Positions 47,401 through 59,400 of a DNA stretch of 64,000 nt are shown in pieces (position 1 is the first letter of the stretch; every line of letters begins with the position of its first letter). Both the position numbers and the translations under genes were made by a program. Below the pieces are notes generated by a model. It saw only the letters and a list, made by a program, of their open reading frames with translations. It did no database searches and was not told the DNA's origin. This stretch comes from Smittia aterrima. Taxonomy: Eukaryota > Arthropoda > Insecta > Diptera > Chironomidae. The stretch is taken from positions 11,418,243-11,482,242 of the forward strand of contig CP093829.1 in NCBI GenBank assembly GCA_033063855.1, in the 5' to 3' direction.

Positions 47401-50400
47401 ATGTCGGTTTGCGTATCGTCATCGTTGAATACTGGGATGTCGCATGCATCCCATTTACATCTAACGTCAACCTTATCGATGATGCAGCCATTTCAATCAC
47501 ATCATCAAATGGCTCCATCTTCATCGGCACTTGCGAGTGGTCTCGACCTCTCACATGCTCAACAGACTAACCAACAAATTCAAATGCAAAACTCATCGTC
47601 ATCATCGTCGTCGGATGCCAACGAACCAAATCCTGAAATGCTTTTAGCGCTAATAGCTAGGAATAAAACACTTGAAGGTGAGTTTCAAGAAAATTGTCGA
47701 ATTTGCCGTCGGACAAAAATAAAGTTGAGAAAAGTGAATTGTTTTGATTGGCACTGGACATGAGATTAAAAGGTTGATAAGAACGTTGACACTTCTTCTT
47801 CATTTGTCTGAAATATTTAAAACCAATTTTAGTAATATTTGTTCTAATGTGGTCGCGACGATTAAACTGAAAAATGTCGACTCAGAGTCACAGTTCAATC
47901 ATTCGATAGACAGTTCTGTTAATCTTATTTTTTTTAAATCTGATGGAATATCTTATCTGCGATTGTCTTCGAAGTGAAAAAGCTGCAGTTTTGTTTGCCC
48001 TAATCCGTGAGTTATCTTCGTTGGTTCACATTTTTTCGTCACTTTAAACAATTATCTGATTCCACGTGACGTCAGTTTTGGCGATAAACTTTATCAAATT
48101 CACGATAGCGATTAGCCAGAAAAAATCGGATCACTTGTCATCGTGATTTTCTTGTTGTGATTTCTGGTGGTTGATAAAAGCGAAAATCACAAATCCGTAT
48201 CAACCTGCGAAGATAAATTTCTTATCTTTATTGACATTGCGACGTTTCGATTGTAAAAATCGGGCGAAACCTTGAGAAGTCGTTAGCGCCATACAAACCC
48301 AGAAAACACTTTGATAAAACATTGATTGGAAGATGCAATAAAAATCAGAGTTTGTCTGAGATAGATGGTAGCGAAACGAAAAGGCAGGCAGCTCACTAGT
48401 GAGCAAAGAGTTTCGAAACAAATCTTTGATCATAAATCATGAGCTTCTAGTCTGTCTCGGGCGTTTCTTGCGATGAGAATGAACGACGATACATTTTGTT
48501 TTCTTCGATCCTTCTTTGGACTGAGAAAATCGATTTTCTTCAAAAGAAATGTTTTACTTTCAGTTGATTCCAAATAACTTGGGATTGGAATGTTTTTCCG
48601 TCTTTTATTTAGTTTCATAATAAATTTGTTCGGTACGAAGGCGGGTCTCATCGATCGGTTTGTCTTTAAAGACAGTTCCTCGTCCTTTAAAGCCGTTGAA
48701 TAGCTCCAGCTTATGTTGAATCGTCTATCGTCGCTTAGCGCTAAATGCAAACAAATCCCTTTCATGGAAAATACAATGGCGGAAAATCCCGCTGAAAGGA
48801 AAACTTATTTTCTCCCTTATCCAGAGACTCCGATGAAAGAAAAGCATTCTCCATTTGAAAACAATTCTAAAGATTTTTTTTCTATGAAAGAATAATCTCT
48901 TCGTTTGAATGGAAGGAGGGAAAATGGGAAAATTGAGAGAAAACCCTTTTCAAAAACCTTCATGCTGCTTGCTCATACGGCAGGGAAGGGATGAAAAAAT
49001 GTTTTCACCTTTCCTTCCTCCCTTTGGCCTGCTTTAATGGATTCTCGTAGATTCTCCGCTCTCGAGAAAGATTGTCTCGTGTTAAGTCGTGTCTGACTTC
49101 ATTGGATTTTCCTTTTCGTCCGCGCGAATGAGGACACAAACGATATAAATGTCAACTAAGTGGAAGGAACGTCCATTTTGTGTGTCGAGACATGTCGCTC
49201 GTTTCGTCCCAATCGTTTGAACTTTTTGTTTTCTTGATTTTTACGACTCCCCATTTTCTGCGTTCAAATGTGTTGTTTAATGCACTCCTCAGCAATAAAA
49301 CTTCCCTCGTTCTCGTCGTTATTACTTAAAGATTCCCGATAAATGAAGCTCTTAGCGATAAAAGTTTTACGAGGCTTGCGCGACTTTAAACTGAGCTCTG
49401 TCGAGTGGAAAAGTTCTTGGCTTTCTTCAAGCAGAATTGAGTGTGTAATTTGTAAAGTAATAATAATTTTAGTGAAACGAATGTCTTAGGAAGTTCGTAT
49501 TACGTTACATGCGAGTTGTCTACCCGGTAAACGACCCGTTAAACTCTTTTAATCCATTTCGCAAATGCTGCTGAAATTTCCACCCCAAAACGTTGTCTCT
49601 TGAAAAACATTTTATTTCCGACGTTCACAGCGAAGCGATAGCATTTAGATTAACAAATATGTGAGCCAGAAGGAGCCAAGAAGAAGTGCTGAAATATGAC
49701 GATGTAAACCATACCTGCACGGATACTTAGAGAGGGTGCGTCCCGCAGAGGTGTGCGAGAGAATTTTCTACCATTTCTCAAAGCCAACGTTCCATTTATA
49801 GTCAGGGATTTGAATCGAGTCACGGACACAATTCAAGCTTCTACTTTTATTATCAATCCCTGATTCCTGAGCGCGAGCAATTTAATTCTCGAATTTGTTT
49901 TTTTTTTATTTTTATTTCGCTGTCAAGCGCTTTATGTGTCTTTGAAAAATAAATTGTTATTGCGATGAAAATTGTGCAATAATGCTCGAGTCGTTTCGCT
50001 CAGTCAGGTAGATGCGTCCATTAAATTAATAGATCGCCTCAAGGAGATGGAGAGTTGAGCCATAAATCAAATGACTGTTCTCTTGTACGCCCACACACAG
50101 CCAAGAGCTTCAATTGAATCAACATCAAACGTAAATGTTTACAACTTTTTCTTTCCATCCTCGGATGGCTCACTTCAAACAGCCAAAGGGCGAAAACGAT
50201 TTTTAATATTTTAATGGAAACATCTCGTCGTCTAAAGCTTAATCAAAGTCTTGGAAATTCAATTTCGAGGAAGCTTCATCTTAGGATGCGCGACTTCAAA
50301 CGACGTTAAAAAATCATAAATCTTTTCTGATGCGTTCAGTTCTTTGCTTTTCATTAATAATATAAACTTCAAGTGTGCAGCGCAGTCGTCGGTCATAGAT

Positions 50401-53400
50401 CTGCTTTCGTTTCTTTCTCTCGTTCTCCCTCTCCACCCAAAACTCAACAAATATTTGTCGAGTTCTTAAAACATAATAATGCAAACAGCGCACGATAAAA
50501 TATTTACATTAATTTTTTTACAACATGCGCTTCTCTCCCAAACTCGGAAAAATATTCTTCGAGATCTGAGCCGTGGCCTTGTGCAATTCAATAGTCGGCA
50601 AAGTGTTGACTTAGTGGCCCAATTAAGTAAATGTTTATCGACTTTGTGGTGTTTAACAAAAGACGGCTAATTAACAAACTTGTTTATCGAAAAATCATTT
50701 GAATTTGTGCGCCGCGCGTTATAAAGATAAAGATTCAGAGAAAAAACGTGATTTTCATGAATATTGCAAAACGCATGCCCCGTTATCACTCCATATTTGT
50801 TTCGGGTGAACATCAATGGAGCTTTTTTGACTTCGTCCCACATTTCCTCGTATATTGAAGCACTTCGTTGCTTTCTCACACTTGCGGTAACCTTCGAAGA
50901 GTGAAAATTAATTCTTTTGTCCTTTTCATGCTTTACCGACTCAGTCACGTGCTCAAAGACGAACAGATCCATTAACGAAATTAAATTTTAACCTGCGATG
51001 CACAAAACACTTAAACCATACCATTAAACTTTCGTCGTTCGTAAAAATGTTTCGACTTGAAGTGAACGAGGTGATTGAGGTTTGTTGTTACCTTTCCGTC
51101 AACGTAAGAGGATGCACACTCAACGACGAAGGTGAAAAATCTCCGGAAATGAGTGGAAAGGGGACGAACGGTAATGCACGTGGCAGATATTATAATCTAA
51201 ACGAAGAAGAATTCTTTGTTGTTGCGTTTAGCCATCTGGCGCTAAAAACTGCGCGTTGAAACCCATAAAATTTTATTTCCAAGTTCATTAAGAATTTAAG
51301 GGAGAGAAAGGTAAAGTCACTGTCGTCGTCTGATTACTATTCGATTCGCAAGGCTTGAAAAGAATCTCAATCCTTATACATCATCAAGCTTACAATCTGA
51401 AGTATTCGCGTGCTTCAACAAATCTGCTCAAGATTTCCAACCAAATCATCAACAAAATTTCACGCATTCCAGAAAATGTTTTGAAGGGTGAAACGCTACA
51501 AGCCGAATCATCCTTCCTTCCTATTTCCTTCCGGAACGAGCTCGAGTCACGTGAGGTAAATTAAAACACCATAATGCGTCCCCTTCCAACTCTTCATCAT
51601 TAGTGACTTCGTTTTTCCGCATTTTACTTTTGCTTTGCTGCACGACAATGACCGATCGCGTTATAAATTTACATAAAATTATCCCATTGACGTGATCGTA
51701 TCGAATTTCTACGTTCAGAAGTGTCGTAAAGTCTTGCGAAGTCTTAGAGTCAAAGCGACAGCACATGCTTCACATTGAAACTCGAGCAGCCACTTGCGCA
51801 AATATATTCGGAATTTGTTTTTTTCATAATGTTGTCTTATCTGGATACATGGTTCGACTAACGAATCGGTCATAAAGCGTGCCTTTAAGTCAAACAGATG
51901 TTGGCTCATTATCAATAAGTTGATATGTAGACAAATTAAAAGAATTCCCGTAATGTTCGGTTGCATGACTCGATAACAAAAGGCAAAACAATGCGTTCAG
52001 TTGCATTTAAAAATCATTCTCTTCATTATTTTGTTGTTTACACACCCTCGACAAATGGTTCACGAACCAGAAGGTCTATAAGTTATTAAAGTCAGCAGAA
52101 AACTTTTCAGTCGCGCGCTCAACGACAGAAGTCGATAATTATTTTTAATGGTAAATCTGGAAACGAGGAAATTTCGCGGTTGAATTGTTTTCTTCTCTCC
52201 GTTCACGCCCGACTCACCTCGAAATTTCTTCCAGCTCGCTAATAAATCAGGTGGGAATAAATTAAGCACATCTGTTTGACGGCATTTGCCACAGTTGACT
52301 GATGATGACTTGCAGAACTCGAATTAATAACTTCATGTTGATTTTCGCGGGCCAGTGGCTCAATCGCTTTTTTCCTCTGATTCATTTTCCTTTTTTTAAT
52401 TTACAAAATGCTTCCTTTACTACGAGGAATTAAGTGAATTGCATTCATGCACGGATGCAGAAGGTGGAAACAGATGTTTTATATTTCTTAGTTTTGTTAT
52501 CATTTATTGCTGAAGAAGGAAAAGTTGAAACTCGTCATAAAAATGGATTCATGCATAAATAAACTTCGAGGAGCGAAAAAAGATTTCTCCGATGTATCAT
52601 TCTCAACTGCTCTGAACTTAACATATAATAAACATTTATGCTTCAGCGTGAATTTATGTTCGCTGCCGTTTTGTCTCACGCTGTGCGAGAATGTCACCCA
52701 CGAGTCGTTTATTTGATATTATTTATTGCACTGTACCCGTTTTAACTTGTTCGTTACTTCAGAGTTTCTCGACTTTTCGCTTTGTTGATTGCGATGAAAG
52801 CAAAAAGGGATGAGAAGTCCTGCTTCACAGCTATACCGAAGACAGGGGTAGGAACTAAAGTACATGACAATAAATGTGCGAAAAAAAATTCAATTGCGAT
52901 TCCTGTGCGGCAATAAAAGCGAGAAATAAATAAAATTAGGCCCGAGGAAGGGGAAACGAGAAGAAACTAGAAATTTAGGGTTAATTGAATTGAATTTTTC
53001 ACCAGCACTCGACCCTCATTTGAATTTCATCTCTTGAGGCTGCTTCGGGATCGTGGGCAGGAATTCACTTGATTCTCGGTTTTTCCGGTCTCGCTTAAGA
53101 AAGCTTACTCGCTCAGTAGTGAAGGTTAGTTTCTCTTCTTTAACTTGCCCCAGAGAGCCGTTCACTTATTCATTCGAGGGAGATCATTTATGAAGCGCTA
53201 TTTAGCAAAAAAAAAACCGAAACACACATAAACACATAAAACGTTGATAAATGACAAAAAGCACTTAGATCGAATTGAAAAATATATTCGAGTGAAAATA
53301 GAAATTGAAAGAGTTTTTATTTCGATGTGTTGCGCTCATTTTCTTCTTGTGCACTGGAAAATAGCTTCTAATTTATGCAAATGCATTTCGCTTGAATTGC

Positions 53401-56400
53401 AATTTGCTTTAGCTGCTTGATCGTTTCATGATAATGAGGCGAAATTGCAGTTTGAGTTTGTGAAGTCGAAGTCTGACGGCTTGCCAGAGAGAGATATCAG
53501 TAAACTGGATGCTGCTTCTTGTTGCTGTAATCAGAGATTTAACAGTCATATGTCTTCGTTAATTGACGTCTGATGTGGGAACAACTGAATCCTTATCCGA
53601 ACTTCGAAAATCTCACGACAGAATAAAATTGTTCATTTCGTGTCTCTCAATTGTCGAACCAACAGATCAAACTGTGAATCCTTACGATAATTATTTGGTT
53701 TGAAACTCGAGTAAGTCGCGTGCAGTCAAAATTACAGGCCTGGCATCAACAAACTCGTGCATCATCAGCTGGCATCAACTTTTATTGAATTAAAATTCAT
53801 TTTTCATCTTTGTTTTACGGCTTCTCATCCCCATGGGAGTTAGTCTCGCCCGAGAAAGGTTTTCTCTCCTGTCATGATTGATTATGTTGCAATTTGTTCT
53901 TCATTTAGCTTTGATAAACGAAGGAGGAAAATCACCACAAGCGATCTAAAACTATTTCGATTCCTCTTCAATCTAAGACTTTCCATCGATCGCAAATATT
54001 TTTCAACACGTGTTTCTTTAGCGACGATGGTTAACAAACGTCTGTTCAAGTTAAACCTTAATTATTAGGTTTATTGTTTCGCTTTGTTGCACAAGAGAGG
54101 CAAACATCATTATGGAATTATTTATGACTCGTTTCTTGAGAATCCTCTCGAAAATTGATTCCGCAAGTGCAATACGGCCCAGAACGGCTTTTGTTAATCC
54201 TCCAGTGATTTGTCGGCGGAGGTTTCCTGCAGTGAGATTTTATCAACAAAGGGTAGACGCACGTGCCATGGATAATTCAATTTCCAATGAAAACATTTAA
54301 AGGTTTTCGCATTCGGCGCATCGTTCGCATCATAAATTTTGAGTTTTTGCGCACACTTCTTGAGCATCGCACTTTAAAATGTTGGTTTAGCACCAGATCA
54401 CATTTGTCGTAAGTTGTTATTGTGCTTCCAAATCACGCCTCCGGCAAGTGCCATCGAATGTGCTTTTTTGTAGTTTCGTATAATTGCAATCGACAGAAAG
54501 TTCTTTAATTGAAATTTATTTGAAATCTTAACTTGCACTAATGAAATTATCATTCGTTCGAATCGTAACTTTACATAATTAAAATGCGACGAGATGTTGA
54601 ACTGACGACGCAAGAAACGAAGAGTTTATTGTCTCCATTTTGTAAAGTGAATTTATGCGGTGCTCTTGAATTTTCTTTCCTCACAACGAACAAGAGTTTT
54701 TATATTTTCTTCGCTTCCCCCTATCGACCCTCTCTCTCGACTTCTTAAGAAACCATTCGAGACAACCGTAGATGCTTGCAAATGGGGGGAGAATGAAAAT
54801 GTAATGGTTAATGGTGAAAATCTATTTTATATTCTTAAAATTTCTTTATGACTTTCTCACCCTCGAACAACGAGAGTCGTCTTTGCCGATGATGCTGCTG
54901 GGGCGGGTGTGAGCAAGTCAGGTTAATGTGGAGGATGCTCTTGATGTTTAATGTATGACAGAGATTTCTCTCTCGCTTCTCGCAGCCAACAACTGCCAAT
55001 GAATAATTAATGAACAATTTTGACTTCTTCTCGTTTTCAACTTCGAGGTGAGTGCTGGCGACGTTGCTCAACAATTTGGCCCTCCTTACCTTTAATGCTT
55101 CATTAGACTGTTAACCTTTAGGAGTTTGTTCACAACTTAAAGTAAACTCTCTGTGCCGGGAAATAACAAAATTAATGAATTGAATGTAATCCGATTTTAA
55201 ATCGCGTGAAAATATTTAAAGCCAAATTTCTCGGATAAAATGGACATTTTTTGATGGAAATGTTAACGGGCAGCACAACAATGGAATATTTTTCATAAAA
55301 CCCCATAACGACAAACGACTCCGAAGTCGTAAAAAATCGCATCAAATAAAAATAAAGTTCTGTGTCTCTCTCGTATTTTTTCTGACAGAAACTTCTCGTC
55401 ATAAAAGTTGAGCATAAAAAAATCGCAATAAACAATCGTAAAAATGCTTGGAAAAAAGTTAAGCATTAGCTGGTTCGACGGATGTAAATCATATGAGAAG
55501 TTTACGGCCCTGGGAGGCTTAGGGTTGGCGTAGTTTCGTAGATTTTGTCTGATCGATTTCAACATGGCTGAGCTTCTCATTTGAATTCTAACAGCGAAAG
55601 CTTTCAAAGTGCTCACTCGTGAATTACGTGCACATAAATTTCCATACGTTTTAATAAATATCGAGTCTCGTGGGCATCGAAAAGGGAATGTCTGCTTAAA
55701 TATTCTCCAACAAGTTAGAATATTAATTCAAATTTTTTTTTCAAGTAGCAAGACGAGAGACGAGATGAGAGAAACCTTTTGTTGATTTTGCAAAATAAAA
55801 GTTCTTAGGGTGAATGATTCTATCTCGACTTCAACATGTTCAGACTCATAGTTGAGCATTGGAAGAAAAAGAAAGTTCAACATGTTCAGACTTTTAATTT
55901 TTTTCAGGCGCTCTCCCTCAATTGCTGACCAACGCTTTGTAGACTTCCTTTAGTATTCGAGAGACGTGCTTCATATCGAATCATCCCGTTTGTATCTCTA
56001 AGGTTTCTTCTTCTGTATTTATGGTACGGAAATGGAAAACATGGCAAACAAAAACTACCGAAGCGTCTTTAATGTTGTCATCAAAATCATAATTTGAGAT
56101 CCTTTATTCATTCGTTTCGTTCTCTATCATGCTTGTCTACCTTTTCGTATTCTGCTCGAAAACTTTCCTCTGTTGACTGTAACATTTTTGCGACGAGAAT
56201 TCTCAGCTCCCCCTTGTCGCATTACTAAAGCTCTTTCATGAAAGCAACAGCAGAAAAAATGTTTTGCCATTTTTCCTTTTTATTATCTTCCTTTTAATGA
56301 AATGAGAAAAGAAGAGGAAAATGGTAGAAAAGAGCGTCAGGTAGAAAGCCGAATGCGTGCACATGAAAGAGTTTTCCTCTTTGGGGGCTTAGCTGATTAC

Positions 56401-59400
56401 TTATGTAAACTCATCGCTCTCAGATGGAGAGGAGCGCAAACCAAAAAGGTAAAAGGAATCGAATGTGGCATAAATTTTCGTTACAAAATTAAATGGAAGT
56501 GAACATTTTGCCGATGGTTTGATCCCTTTTGTTTGCCATCAAAGATTCATTGGTTTTCCTTTTTTTTGCGCACTTTCTAAATAATTCATGAAATTGAATT
56601 CGTGGATTGAAAGAATTAGTTGAGCTTGAGAAGGTTTCAAGGTGAAATCTCGATTGAATATCTGCCAATTAAAAGTTATTATTTTTCTTTATGAAAACTT
56701 GTTTGAACAACGGGACTCAAACCTTGCACAAATATTCTTTTTTGCTGCCGACTCGAATGAGAACATTTCACTTTGTTGTTGAATAATTTGCGTGTAGGGT
56801 GAAAATGAAGAAAGCAAACTTTTCAAAAGCAGGGATCGTCGAGAAGTTGCGTTACATTCAACAATGGATTGAATGAATGATGTGTTAGGAGAGTGTGCTA
56901 CATTCTTCACAAATAAAGTAGATCTCGGATAATAATTTTCCTTTTCTCTCTAGCGCGCTAAACACACAAGCGGAGAATTTGTTGTTAAAGGGGATGAATC
57001 GTGGCAGGATAAAAACTATAATTTAATATTATTATTTGAGATTACATCGGAGATTTCAACTGGTGGAAAAAAATATTTTCCTGTAATTGATATTTGTGGG
57101 ATTTGAAATAAAAAATTCATCGAAGTAGTTCGGAACTAGAAAAAATTGTTTTGTGGTTTGAGAAACTTGAGATGAGGCACGAGTTGAATAAAGGGCAAGC
57201 GATTAGGTCAATTGAGTTGCGGTGGGAAAACCGCATTTATTAATATTTTTTTATCGAAAGTCATAAAACAATTTGAGGGCTCTCATCAAACTGCACTAAA
57301 GTCTTCGTTAATCTAATTGAGCTAGTCAATAAAACATTCAACAAAGTCCTTCACATTAACTTTAAGCACTCGGGAACAACAACGATACTTTGTTCTTCCC
57401 CACTGCTTTAATGTCTGAAATCCCTTGGAAGTCGTTCGAGCAGGGATCTGCCACACATTCACCAGCACTTACTTCTCATTTGTCACCCTTAATCTCTCTC
57501 GTTGTCTTCGCTACGGAGTTTCAATGTGCTTAGAGACTAAGAAGAAAATAAAATAAATTGTCGACGCGTTGGAAAATTCGCCAGTTGGAAACCGATGTGT
57601 GTTCCACATTCAAACGGCTCTGGAGAGGGATCATCATCAATTCCGTGAAGGGAAAGTTTTCTTCTTGAAATGTCTTTTGATTAATCCCCCGTCCGAAATA
57701 AACTGAAAGCATTAACTTCCAAATTGCTACAAGGAACACGCCATAATCCGATTGAGTCGATGCGAGAAAATAAAAGAAAATGTGCCATCATGTTCGAAAC
57801 TTTCTGTGCAATAGAAAATATTTCCTCAAAGTCAATCCTCTTATCGCTAAAGCGACGCTTGATCAAATCAATGGAAAGTCTTCGAGTGCACTTGCAAGGA
57901 AAATTGTCGCCATGTGTTGCACATTTTCTTCTAAATGCCAGCGACCTTCAATGTATCATAAACGGATAATTGCATTTCACACTCAATTACATCCATTAAG
58001 CCATTACCACTGAGATTTTCAGAGGCGACAGTTTTTTATGCTTCTTAACCCTCGCATCATTCGCTTAATTTATTCATTAGCAAGTCGATTGATAGGAAAA
58101 TTTGCTTCGCTTGTCGACAAGGGACTTTGTGCCTTAACTTTTGAAAGAATTTCTCTTTAATTTCTATCAAGCTATGTTTCATTAAATCTCAATCCTTCGT
58201 TTCACGATCTTCGTCGTAAAGTTATTTATCGTTATTGAACGTTGTTCAATAACGCTGAAACCTTGTGAGAGACTGAGATTATAGGGATAAGCAAAGACAG
58301 CGAGCAACCAGAAGAAGAGAGTGAAAGAAAATATAACGTGACGTTTAGTGAAATTTATAATCCTCGAAGAGTTCTTCTTCGCTCGCTGAGAATTTATAAA
58401 CACGAAGATTCTTTATTTAGTTGCGCAAGTTGCTCCGGACGGTGTTATGCTCTCACAGCATATAAAATTTATATCAAAAATTCATGCAATTCATGCAAGC
58501 ATCGAGTTAAAGAAGGAGAAAGCGCCAAAACATAAAAGAATCACAGAATAATAAAGACAAATGGGTCAAGAGAAGGAAATGAATGAAGGAGAGCGGAGAC
58601 TTCTGCTCTCAAGCGAGTGTGGCATGTTTTTATGTAGTTTTCATGTGAGAAAAATTACTGCTTTCTCCACCGAGAGCTTCGCCAATAGAATTTAATGGCG
58701 TAAAATTTATGTCTTTTGAGATTCAACTCTTTCGAGAAGGACGACGACGACAGTGCTTTCCTTTCACCGAGTCGCACAATTTAAAGATTAACTCGCTTTG
58801 AATTACCATACAATTATCCTAATAGACTTCTTAATAGATTGTATCAATAGATTCTGTTGCAAGTCGTTTTCCACCCGCGTTCAAAACATTCATCGGCACC
58901 CTAAGCACTCCTCGTCTCTGCAAACACAAAAAAAATAAAACAAACGATCGGACGACAAAAAGTTTAATGTCACTGAAAGCGAGAGGAGGGATGAACGACG
59001 ACATCATAAGGGATGATGAATTTTTATTGCAAACATGAGTGCAGTGATCGACTGTGCGTCTTCACTCCCTTGCTATTCAAATAAGTTCCATGAACCCGTT
59101 CCGCTGATTTTTCGGAGCTTCATTGTTGAATTGTTTATGGCATTAAACTAGTTTCGGTTCGGGAACGTTTTAAATGCTAAAGGTATTAACAGTCAAGCGA
59201 TTAAATGGCGATAAATTAAATCGATTGCAGTGAAACATTGTCATCCGCTTAATGCATTCTCGTGGAATTTGATCCGAAGGGCGACCGAGGGAACGGTTTA
59301 TGGATTCGGAACATTAGCTAAATGAGACCCGATGGACAAGTGCTTTATCGAATCGAACGCTCAATGATGCGGGACATTCACAGACAAGATAGCGATCGAC

